Shown in pieces: positions 1-6,956 of a DNA stretch of 14,625 bases. The notes beneath the pieces were generated by a model. It was not told where the DNA came from. It did no database searches and saw nothing but the letters and a program-made list of their open reading frames with translations. The stretch is from JAHDCE01 sp051275765. Its GTDB lineage: Bacteria; Bacteroidota; Bacteroidia; Chitinophagales; Saprospiraceae. The position numbers and the translations under genes were made by a program. Position 1 is the stretch's first letter. Every line of letters begins with the position of its first letter. The stretch lies in contig JBNMOV010000077.1 of the NCBI GenBank assembly GCA_051275765.1, forward strand, positions 1 to 14,625, given 5' to 3'.

Positions 1-7
1 ACAGTTG

Positions 8-53
8 GGCATAGAATTTTTCTATGTCCTAGCGATAACGAGTTTCTAACTCG
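8..53. repeat. Two adjacent small hairpins at the window edge
   Basis: The first hairpin pairs catagaa (10-16) with ttctatg (20-26) around a 3-base loop, and a G.T and a G-C pair can extend it to 8-28. The second pairs cgagtt (39-44) with aactcg (48-53) around a 3-base loop. The pair lies downstream of the minus-strand protease gene and its terminator, so it may be the end of a repeat or palindromic unit cut by the window edge. No coding potential was seen. The function is unknown. Confidence 0.4.
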
Positions 54-70
54 CTCACTTCACAAAACCA

Positions 71-107
71 AAAAAACCACAGAACCCAACCAAGGATTCT
101 GTGGTTT
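71..107 (-). terminator. Rho-independent terminator of the M50 protease gene
   Basis: A perfect 11-bp stem pairs 74-84 (aaaccacagaa) with 97-107 (ttctgtggttt) around a 12-base loop. Read on the minus strand, the stem is followed by a run of T from 76 down to 71. It lies 21 bp past the protease stop codon, in the right orientation to end that transcript. Confidence 0.8.
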
Positions 108-127
108 CACATATCATCAAAACACCA

Positions 128-796
128 TCAATACTCCTCCCTAAACGCCCCTTTCAAAATCCATCTAATATTAATAATAAACAAAATCACTACAATAACC
201 AACCAAACATACATCCATACACTGGCCGGAATGAAAACAAAAATCTCCGCATATCTTTCCAAATCAGAAGTAGGACCTACATTGAAATCCTCAATAATAT
301 GAATCATACTAGCCAATCCTAAAAACATCAAAATATCACTAGAGAAATCTGTGAACCAAGCTAATGCAATAAATACAACTGCAAAAAGCATCAATAAACC
401 AGTCGTGAACATTTGATCAAACCAAACGACACCAGTAAAAATCATCGCCACAGCTAAAATAAATAAGGTGATTTTAGCAAAGGATTCTTTCTTTGTACCA
501 ATATAAAGCAGCATATTTCCAAAAATGGCACTACCTATGTATCCACCCATTAAAATAATGGCACGATTACCGCCCAAGGTGGTACAAAGTCCACTTCCAT
601 CTCTATTGACTTGGATAGCGTCTACACTTCCTCCAGTAATCAAAGCTCCGGCTCCATGTCCGAATTCATGAAGAAAAGTAACGAGGAGATTGACAGGGTA
701 AAGTATCATTGCTCCATTAGGAACGAGGTATTTAATCGCTAAATAAATGGCAAGAACTACAAATAGCCGTATAAGAATCGTATTGTTATTATTCAT
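128..796 (-). CDS. M50B-type (site-2-protease-like) membrane metallopeptidase
   Basis: This is a 222-residue polytopic membrane protein with the zinc metalloprotease motif HEFGH at residues 43-47, inside the second hydrophobic segment. A second conserved block, DFNVGPTSDL (170-179), lies where M50 families carry the third zinc ligand. Hydrophobic segments follow at about 80-100, 108-124, 131-147, 154-167 and 183-213. This arrangement matches the Peptidase_M50B-like family, whose members cleave or are proposed to cleave within the membrane. No PDZ domain is present, so it is a minimal form rather than an RseP-type protease. The substrate cannot be told from the sequence. The ATG follows an A/T-rich leader, a possible 28-codon ORF lies 36 bp upstream, and a terminator follows the stop. 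The family is clear; the physiological role is open. Confidence 0.87.
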   Translation of the reverse strand: MNNNNTILIRLFVVLAIYLAIKYLVPNGAMILYPVNLLVTFLHEFGHGAGALITGGSVDAIQVNRDGSGLCTTLGGNRAIILMGGYIGSAIFGNMLLYIGTKKESFAKITLFILAVAMIFTGVVWFDQMFTTGLLMLFAVVFIALAWFTDFSSDILMFLGLASMIHIIEDFNVGPTSDLERYAEIFVFIPASVWMYVWLVIVVILFIINIRWILKGAFREEY

Positions 797-832
797 TTTT
801 TTAATGTTTTAATTTTGTTGATAATAAGGGAT

Positions 833-919
833 TTACCATTTTATAGTTACATAATATTCTGCTATCTTCAATCCTACAAAGAGAACAAAAGCAATGAGCA
901 ACTTTAAAAATAACTTCAT
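833..919 (-). CDS. Possible 28-residue membrane peptide upstream of the M50 gene
   Basis: An ATG-to-TAA ORF on the minus strand encodes a peptide starting MKLFLKLLIAFVLFVGLK and ending in a short polar, aromatic tail (EYYVTIKW). It has one hydrophobic helix flanked by lysines, as expected of a single-pass small membrane protein. It ends 36 bp before the protease start, in the same direction, and lies downstream of a promoter candidate, so it would be in the protease leader mRNA. There is no good ribosome site: an aaaggag sequence is about 30 bp too far upstream. It may be a real small protein or a chance ORF in an AT-rich leader. Confidence 0.33.
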   Translation of the reverse strand: MKLFLKLLIAFVLFVGLKIAEYYVTIKW

Positions 920-982
920 TTTTGTCTGATCAATCTGACTAGTGCTGTTGCTCCTTTAAATTATACGACTTTAGCTGCACCA

Positions 983-1012
983 TAAATATACATATCAAAA
1001 ACGATAATCCAA
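983..1012 (-). promoter_or_regulatory. Candidate Bacteroidota promoter for the small ORF and M50 gene
   Basis: On the minus strand, TTG (1012-1010) is followed after exactly 19 bases by TATATTTA (990-983). This is one base off the Bacteroidota TTG-N19-TAnnTTTG pattern. It lies 64 bp upstream of the 28-codon ORF. In the rest of the gap between 920 and 1238, I see only a possible -7 box TATTTTTG at 1198-1205 (plus strand), about 140 bp ahead of the smc start and without a matching -33 TTG. Confidence 0.37.
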
Positions 1013-1238
1013 CTTATGGCATTTTCAAATATGTCAAGTTTATCCTTTTGTTGAAATCGATTTTGTTAGCTTATATTTTGATAATGTTTTTAACAATAAT
1101 TGATGTTAATATGGTTCAATATATTGAAGCTCAGTGAGTAAAACACAATTTTTTGATAAAAGGATTCAAAACATCGTCAGATGTTCTTTCTACACTATAT
1201 TTTTGGTACTTTTACGTCCCTTTTTAGATATGTTAAGA

Positions 1239-1342
1239 TTTATAGATATTGAGATTTAGAGATTAGATTTTTTTAAAATCAGATGCTAAATCCCAATTTT
1301 ATCTTAAAATCTAAGCATCTCAATATCTCTAAATCTATAAAC
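1239..1342 (+). repeat. Short dispersed repeat forming the smc leader
   Basis: The unit tttatagatattgagat (1239-1255) recurs exactly at 11262-11278, beside the DUF2804 start. Here it is followed by an inverted, expanded copy at about 1303-1341 (atctcaatatct, ctaaatct, ctataaa) that ends directly at the TTG start of smc. On the coding strand, smc and the DUF2804 gene therefore share an ATCTCAATATCT...ATAAA leader running into their start codons, plus a shared TTATCTTAA further upstream. The two arms could fold into an imperfect hairpin. The function is unknown; it may be a repeat that supplies leaders or ribosome access. Confidence 0.6.
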
Positions 1343-4300
1343 TTGAGACTTACACAATTAGAAATCAAGGGCTTTAAGAGTTTTGCGGATCGGACGGTTA
1401 TCAATTTCAATGAGAATGTAACTGGTATCGTAGGACCAAATGGCTGTGGCAAATCCAATGTAGTGGATGCCATTAGATGGGTATTGGGAGAGCAAAAGAG
1501 TAAAGAACTCCGTCTGGAGAAGATGACGAATGTCATTTTCAACGGAACGAAGAAACGGAAGCAAGGAGGAATGGCTGAAGTATCTCTGACCTTTGAAAAC
1601 AACAAAGGTATTATTCCTTCTGAGTATAATAATGTAACGATTACAAGGATAATCTATAGTACAGGAGAATCCGAATACCGCCTTAATAATGTTACTTGTC
1701 GTTTAAAAGATATTCGTTCCCTTTTCATGGATACTGGAATTGGTTCTAATTCTTATGCTATTATTGCCTTGGGAATGGTGGATGATATTTTGCATGATAG
1801 GGAGAATTCTCGTAGAAAATTATTTGAGCAGGCAGCAGGAATTTCTAAATATAAGGCTAGAAAAAAAGAAACCCTCAATAAACTGAAAGGGACGACTGCC
1901 GATTTGGATAGGGTAGAGGATTTACTTTTTGAAATAGAGAATAATTTAAAAATACTCGAAAAGCAAGCGAAAAGAGCTCGAAAGTATTTTGATTTAAAAA
2001 TAGAATATAAGGAAAAGAGTCTTGAATTAGCGAAGCATCAAATATCAGAATTTAAGGGAGATTATAAATCTGTAAAAACACAACTAGAAGCACAGCAAGA
2101 TAAGCTGATACAAGTAGATGCAGTGATTAATTCATTGGAAGCAGCATTGGAGGCGGAGAAATTGGCGAATCTGGATAAAGAAAAAGCTTTGTCTAGTAAT
2201 CAGCAGAATTTGAATCAGCTGGTAGGACGATTGAGGGGAATGGAAAATGATAAACAAATGGCTGAACAGCGTTTGTCATTTTTAAAGAATAGTAGAAAGC
2301 AGATTGAGAAAAGAATCATGTCTGCGGATTCTGATTTGCAAAAATTGCATAGTGAAATAGATTTTTATGCTAAGCAAGTAGATACTGAAACACAGCAAGA
2401 AGTAGATAATAAAAAGGAACTAGAGGATGCCAAAAATCATTTAGAATCGATACAGGGCGATCATGGTTCATTGAAATCTGAATTAGATGTTATTCTAAAA
2501 GAACAGCAACGACTTGAACGAGAGATGTTTGAGTTGGAAAAGAAGAAGGCAGTAAGTCAGAGTCAGTCTGAGAATTATAGAAGAGATATAGCGAGAAGTG
2601 ATTCTGAGTCAGAACGAAGAAGAGATGAAGTAGGCGATATTAAGGAGAAGTTAGAGGAATCTGAAGAGCAGAAAACAGAAATAGGAGATCGGATTAAGGA
2701 GATGGAAGAAGCACAAGATGCTCGCCAAGTCGAAATCCGAATGCTAGATGAAAAGATAGAGGAAATCACAGATAAGATAGCCAAAATCAACAGAAGCCTA
2801 GATGCCAAACGCAACGAATATAAATTAACGAAATCCATGGTGGATAATCTGGAAGGCTTTTCAGAATCCATTAAATTTTTGAGTAAGAATAAGAATTGGG
2901 CTGCGAGTGCTCCTTTATTATCTGATTTGATTTATGTAAAGGAAGAGTATCGAGTAGCGATTGAAAACTTCCTAGAACCATATTTAAATCATTATGTGGT
3001 TAAGGATTTGACACAAGCTTACGAAGCGATTCAGTTATTGAATAAATCACAAAAAGGAAAAGCTAAGTTCTTTCTTTTGGATGCATTTGATCAGCATAAG
3101 ACGAATATGGTTATGCTGCCGGATACGATGACGGCGATGGATTTGGTAGAATGTGAAGAGCAATATAAAGGACTCATTTCGCATCTATTGGAAAATGTAT
3201 TGATTACAGAAAATGATGATATTAAGGCACAACTGTATAATGATGATGTGACTTTGATTGCGAGAAGTGGTAAGTTTATTCAGAAGCGTTTTTCTGTTAG
3301 TGGAGGTTCTGTAGGATTGTTTGAAGGAAAGAAAATAGGTCGTAAGAAAAACCTTGAAGTGCTGAATACTGCTATCAAGGATTTGGAAAAGCAAGGAGAA
3401 GTATTATCCAAGGAATTTTATTCCTATAAAAATAACATTAAAGAACTGAAAGCTGCGGATCAGTCGCATGAGTTGAGGATGGATAAGCGTAAATTTGACC
3501 AAATTAATCAAACGCACGTTTCCTTAAAAACTAAGGTAGAGAACTTTGAATCTTTCTTAAGTGAAGCATCTGAAAGAAAGGAAACGCTTCTTCAAAAAAT
3601 TAATGAATTAGAAGATGCTATCTATGAATTGGAGCAGCAACTGAACCTCAAAAAAGCAGAGGCAAAAGTAGCGAGCAATAAAATTCAAGAAGCAGATAGT
3701 ACCTACAGATTAGCAGCAGAACAATTATCTGATGCGACGAGTAGTTATAATCATAAGAATATAGAATACATTCGTCAACAAAATAAGGTGAATACCTTTA
3801 GGAAGGAACTCGAATTCAGAAAGAAGCAACTTGCTGATACTCAACTTAAGTTGTTCTCAGATAGGGATGGAGTAAAGGAAAATGAGGAGAATACAGAAAG
3901 AGCTGTTGTACAAATTGAAGCCTTTGCAGAGAAATTGGTCGTTTTGTATCAAGAAAAGAAGGAAAAGCAATCTGTACTGAGTGAAGTTGAGCGATTGTAT
4001 TATGATTCAAGAGGTGGAATTACAGAGATAGAAAATAATATTCGTAAGCAAAATCATGAATCTAAACTAAGTCAGCAACTCCTTGATAATCTAAAAGATA
4101 AGTTCAATGATATCAAGTTAAGGTTGACGAGTATAGGAGAGCGTTTGCGAGCAGAATTTGATATTGATATCAATGATATTATTAATAGTGATCCTAATCC
4201 AGATTTAAATTTTATAGAACTGGAAGGCATAGTAGAGAAAGTCAGGAAACGCTTGTTCAATTATGGAGAAATCAATCCTATGGCTGTAGAAGCCTATGAT

Positions 4301-4954
4301 GAAATGAAGATCCGTTTTGATAATATTACAGAACAAAGAGATGATATTCTGAAAGCAAAATCATTGCTGGAAGAAACCATAAAAGAGATAGAAGAAACGG
4401 CGACAGAGAAATTTATGGAGTCGTTTACACAGGTCAGAAAACACTTCGTAGAAGTGTTCAGAAGTCTATTCCATGAGGAGGATGATTGTGATTTATTATT
4501 GGAAGATCCTACGGATCCATTAGAATCTAATATCAAAATCATCGCCAAACCAAAAGGAAAACGTCCTCAAAGTATTAACCAACTGTCTGGTGGAGAAAAG
4601 ACCTTGACGGCTACGGCTTTGCTATTTTCATTGTACCTATTGAAACCTGCACCGTTTTGTGTTTTTGATGAGGTAGATGCACCTTTGGATGATGCTAATA
4701 TTGATAAATTCAATAATATCATTCAGAAGTTCTCTAAGGATTCGCAGTTTATTATTGTGACACACAATAAATCGACGATGGCATTTATGGATGTCATTTA
4801 TGCGGTGTCAATGGAAGATGCAGTTTCATTGGTAATTCCTGTGGATTTTAGGGATTATGATTATAAGACAACGACTGAAATAATGGATGAAGACGATAAA
4901 ACGACTAATGAGATAATGGATGATGATATTTTAGGTACACATCTTTTGGATTAA
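1343..4954 (+). CDS. smc: Chromosome segregation ATPase SMC
   Basis: SMC is the ATPase core of condensin, which compacts and separates chromosomes with ScpA and ScpB. I choose the TTG at 1343 (1203 residues), which gives the family's usual start, (M)RLTQLEIKGFKSF. The in-frame ATG at 1283 would add 20 residues encoded by a repeat that is also found outside genes. Walker A is GPNGCGKS (31-38). Two long coiled-coil arms flank a hinge at about 500-660. The C-terminal head has the LSGGE signature (from 1081) and Walker B (FCVFDEVDAPLDD, with D1109), followed by the switch histidine in VTHNK. All ATPase motifs are intact and the length is normal. After the conserved PVDFR the protein continues into an acidic tail with two tandem 10-residue units, beyond the usual end. 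A terminator follows and no partner gene is adjacent, so it is probably monocistronic. Confidence 0.97.
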   Translation: MRLTQLEIKGFKSFADRTVINFNENVTGIVGPNGCGKSNVVDAIRWVLGEQKSKELRLEKMTNVIFNGTKKRKQGGMAEVSLTFENNKGIIPSEYNNVTITRIIYSTGESEYRLNNVTCRLKDIRSLFMDTGIGSNSYAIIALGMVDDILHDRENSRRKLFEQAAGISKYKARKKETLNKLKGTTADLDRVEDLLFEIENNLKILEKQAKRARKYFDLKIEYKEKSLELAKHQISEFKGDYKSVKTQLEAQQDKLIQVDAVINSLEAALEAEKLANLDKEKALSSNQQNLNQLVGRLRGMENDKQMAEQRLSFLKNSRKQIEKRIMSADSDLQKLHSEIDFYAKQVDTETQQEVDNKKELEDAKNHLESIQGDHGSLKSELDVILKEQQRLEREMFELEKKKAVSQSQSENYRRDIARSDSESERRRDEVGDIKEKLEESEEQKTEIGDRIKEMEEAQDARQVEIRMLDEKIEEITDKIAKINRSLDAKRNEYKLTKSMVDNLEGFSESIKFLSKNKNWAASAPLLSDLIYVKEEYRVAIENFLEPYLNHYVVKDLTQAYEAIQLLNKSQKGKAKFFLLDAFDQHKTNMVMLPDTMTAMDLVECEEQYKGLISHLLENVLITENDDIKAQLYNDDVTLIARSGKFIQKRFSVSGGSVGLFEGKKIGRKKNLEVLNTAIKDLEKQGEVLSKEFYSYKNNIKELKAADQSHELRMDKRKFDQINQTHVSLKTKVENFESFLSEASERKETLLQKINELEDAIYELEQQLNLKKAEAKVASNKIQEADSTYRLAAEQLSDATSSYNHKNIEYIRQQNKVNTFRKELEFRKKQLADTQLKLFSDRDGVKENEENTERAVVQIEAFAEKLVVLYQEKKEKQSVLSEVERLYYDSRGGITEIENNIRKQNHESKLSQQLLDNLKDKFNDIKLRLTSIGERLRAEFDIDINDIINSDPNPDLNFIELEGIVEKVRKRLFNYGEINPMAVEAYDEMKIRFDNITEQRDDILKAKSLLEETIKEIEETATEKFMESFTQVRKHFVEVFRSLFHEEDDCDLLLEDPTDPLESNIKIIAKPKGKRPQSINQLSGGEKTLTATALLFSLYLLKPAPFCVFDEVDAPLDDANIDKFNNIIQKFSKDSQFIIVTHNKSTMAFMDVIYAVSMEDAVSLVIPVDFRDYDYKTTTEIMDEDDKTTNEIMDDDILGTHLLD
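4871..4930 (+). repeat. Tandem 30-bp duplication in the smc acidic tail
   Basis: Two adjacent 30-base units (4871-4900 and 4901-4930) each begin acgact and share ataatggatga. They encode TTEIMDEDDK and TTNEIMDDDI, at residues 1177-1196 of SMC. The unit length keeps the frame. It lies beyond the ATPase head, in a non-conserved acidic tail, so copy number may vary between strains. Confidence 0.75.
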
Positions 4955-4967
4955 CTACTTTCCTTAA

Positions 4968-4993
4968 CCTTCCCAAAATTAGGAGGGCTTTTT
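4968..4993 (+). terminator. Probable terminator of smc
   Basis: ccttcc (4968-4973) pairs with ggaggg (4982-4987), with one T.G pair and an 8-base loop, followed by ctttttatt. It lies 14 bp after the smc stop codon and 48 bp before the transposase gene, so it should separate the two transcripts. Confidence 0.65.
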
Positions 4994-5040
4994 ATTAGGA
5001 AAAAAATACTTGCTAAAGAATACGAGGTACTAAAAGCAAA

Positions 5041-5670
5041 ATGATAGAACGCAGTAAAATCAATAAGGATTCTTACGAACTGGCGATCGGCTATTCCTAT
5101 TTCATTACGATTAGGTTAGCAGATTCCATTCCTGTGCGTATTGTCAGACAGCTCAAAGATGATTATCAATATCGAGTATCTTTTATAGAAAGGGAATTAC
5201 CTCAGGAAAAGGATTTGTTGATAGCATTGGAAAGAAAGAAATACTTCGCTAAATACGATCATCAATTAGATCAATATATAGAACCTAACTCCATTCTCTA
5301 TCATGAAGATGCGATAGAATGCTTAAAGAATGCCTTACACGAAAAAGACAATGTATGGTATCATTTACACACGTATTCCATTTTGCCTAATCATGTCCAT
5401 ATTCTATTAGATAATCTCATGGAAATAGATGGCGTTCATCATGCCAAGCCGATTTCAGAAATATTGACTTACCTCAAGAAAAAATCGAGTTACGATATTC
5501 AAAGAACGATGGCCGTCAACAGAACTATCTGGCAAAAAGAAAATTATACGCATTCTATTTCCACAGAAAATGAATGGCTAAATATCGCCAGTTATGTTTC
5601 TACGAATCCTGTTAAAGCGGATTTGGTTCGTTCTTGGCGGGATTGGAAACATACTTACGTCAAGGAGTAG
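5041..5670 (+). CDS. REP-associated Y1 (HUH) transposase, RAYT-like
   Basis: This 209-residue protein is a single-domain HUH endonuclease of the Y1_Tnp superfamily. The metal-binding HUH motif is H118-V-H120 within LPNHVHILL. The single catalytic tyrosine is Y169, in WQKENYTHSIS. The C-terminal block YVSTNPVKADLV...W matches the 'YI..NPv.agLv...W' signature of RAYT proteins, which cut single-stranded DNA at REP hairpins and are usually immobile, vertically inherited genes. Length is normal and no residue of the active site is missing. The gene lies alone between the smc terminator and the convergent nfi. I do not see classical REP units with a GTAG-type head flanking it, so its partners may be elsewhere. 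A role in moving the three palindromic elements of this window is not supported (see rejected items). Confidence 0.87.
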   Translation: MIERSKINKDSYELAIGYSYFITIRLADSIPVRIVRQLKDDYQYRVSFIERELPQEKDLLIALERKKYFAKYDHQLDQYIEPNSILYHEDAIECLKNALHEKDNVWYHLHTYSILPNHVHILLDNLMEIDGVHHAKPISEILTYLKKKSSYDIQRTMAVNRTIWQKENYTHSISTENEWLNIASYVSTNPVKADLVRSWRDWKHTYVKE

Positions 5671-5690
5671 AAAAAGATCTTAGATAAGTG

Positions 5691-5716
5691 TAAAATCTAG
5701 CGTCTAATATCTAATT
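5691..5716. repeat. Degenerate copy of the AATATCT repeat at the nfi 3' end
   Basis: The plus-strand text here (aaaatctagcgtctaatatct, in two runs) resembles the smc leader aaaatctaagcatctcaatatct with a few changes and two missing bases. It overlaps the last codons and stop of nfi in antisense, so the final DIRR residues and stop of endonuclease V fall inside it. No gene starts next to it, so this copy is not a leader. It may be chance similarity in AT-rich DNA. Confidence 0.33.
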
Positions 5717-6374
5717 TAGCAGCATCTCTTGCTGCTCGATCTGCTCTTCTTACCGGTTCTAGAATTCTAAATTCTCCACGTAATTTTTTAGCTATTCTTA
5801 ATGCTTCTTCCTGACTAATTTCATGTCCTGCACTGACGAAAATAGGTTTTACATCCGTCTGAGATCTGAGAACAAAACCGACTATTTCTTCTTCCAGTTT
5901 TACCTCTACGATTTCTCCTGCTTCTTTTCCTAAAATCTCTGTATAATCCGTTTTTAGTAAAGCTCTTTTCGCCACACCAATACTTGGAATTCCAGTCTGT
6001 ACACCTAGCCAACTCGCTACACCCAATTTTCTAGGATGAGCAGTTCCATGACCATCAATCAACAATAAACTAGGCTCTAAACCTTCAGTTTTTATCAAGT
6101 CTTCTAATGATTGTTTCAATAAAGGACCTTCTCTGAATGCAAAATAACCAGGTTGGTATTCGACAGTAACGTCATATTTATAGGTAAAAATTCCTTTCAG
6201 CTCTCCTTCATAAGACATTACATCTACCGCCACAAAACCTAAATCGCCAAGATATTGAATATCAAATGTGAAAATTAATTGGTATTTTTTCATTTTAAAA
6301 TGACTGCCACTGCTAGGTATGTTGACCTTTTGTGCCATTTCTTCTTGTAGCTGTTGGTATTTTTCTTTGTCCAT
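5697..6374 (-). CDS. nfi: Endonuclease V (deoxyinosine repair)
   Basis: Endonuclease V cleaves the second phosphodiester bond 3' of deoxyinosine in DNA and so starts alternative excision repair of deaminated adenine. The 225-residue protein has the usual family length and all its blocks: catalytic D38 (FTFDIQY), the YQPGYFAFREGP segment (73-84, with E82), D107 in LLIDGHG, H113 in AHPRKLG, GVAK shortly after, and FVSAGH near 185. These correspond to the metal-binding and wedge positions known from the Thermotoga enzyme. The N-terminal YQQLQEEMAQKV helix is typical, which supports the ATG at 6374. The gene converges on the transposase with only 26 bp between the stops. No operon partner is present, and the upstream region holds only a short palindrome (about 6402-6418) and a gene remnant. 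Confidence 0.95.
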   Translation of the reverse strand: MDKEKYQQLQEEMAQKVNIPSSGSHFKMKKYQLIFTFDIQYLGDLGFVAVDVMSYEGELKGIFTYKYDVTVEYQPGYFAFREGPLLKQSLEDLIKTEGLEPSLLLIDGHGTAHPRKLGVASWLGVQTGIPSIGVAKRALLKTDYTEILGKEAGEIVEVKLEEEIVGFVLRSQTDVKPIFVSAGHEISQEEALRIAKKLRGEFRILEPVRRADRAARDAAKLDIRR

Positions 6375-6483
6375 GGGATTTTGAATAAATAAAATGTGAT
6401 GAAATAGGAATTAATTCTATTTTCCTACCTTTTTAAATTGTCCATTTATATTCCTCAATTATCTGATTATTAATACATGATTT

Positions 6484-6829
6484 TTAGATGATTAATTCTT
6501 CATCAATTAGACTTTATTACGAATAGTTTTTTACGATAGACAAATTAGAGATTTTGGAAATAAATAAGGCATTTTTCGAAAATCGTAGCTTTAGCTACGG
6601 TTGAGGGAAATAACGCAGTAGATTTTTAAAAGGTCAATTTGGCTATAATCAATTATTCGTAATAAAGTCTATTGAACCAAAACAATATTTATCTTCCTTT
6701 TTTATCCAATTGGGAAGTTCGTAACTATCGATTATTTTCCAATCATTTTGAATATGCTCTTAGAGCAAGAGTATAATCACGTCCTATACGATCTTGACCT
6801 TCTCTGAGTGGAACTATTGTTTCTTTCAC
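6484..6829 (-). pseudogene. Decayed gene tail, frameshifted and split by element E1
   Basis: Read on the minus strand, 6829-6746 encodes 28 clearly protein-like residues (VKETIVPLREGQDRIGRD, then YTLALRAYSK) before a TGA. One base later, another frame from 6744 continues DWKIIDSYELPNWIKKED, then KYCFGSI, and runs into E1. Beyond E1 the minus strand offers DEELII and a TAA at 6486-6484. Removing E1 with one copy of its 2-3 bp target repeat joins these parts in frame. The upstream end is cut by a TAA just before the GTG at 6829, and no matching coding text is seen further up, so this is a 3' fragment with one frameshift and one insertion. I do not recognise the family. An alternative is three chance ORFs, which I think less likely given the composition. 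Confidence 0.55.
6509..6670. mobile_element. Palindromic element E1 (162-bp foldback, MITE-like)
   Basis: Perfect 17-bp arms, agactttattacgaata at 6509-6525 and its reverse complement at 6654-6670, bound the element; the pairing reaches 18 bp if the flanking TA is counted. Flanking direct repeats are ATT (6506-6508 and 6671-6673), or TA by another reading. A central hairpin gtagc-ttta-gctac (loop 6590-6593) is within 2 bp of the midpoint. AAGGC (6566-6570) lies 19 bases before the loop, and AACGCAG (6612-6618) lies 18 bases after it. It carries no ORF of note. It lies between the divergent nfi and the T9SS protein gene, inside a gene remnant. Confidence 0.66.
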
Positions 6830-6956
6830 TTAAATTCCTAACATACACTTAAATATCCAAATTTAAAATAATAAATTTAACTGGGTAACATTTTATTGAT
6901 GTATTGAACTAATGATTGAAAAATATTCGATTAAAAAATTAAATAGTCTTTATATC

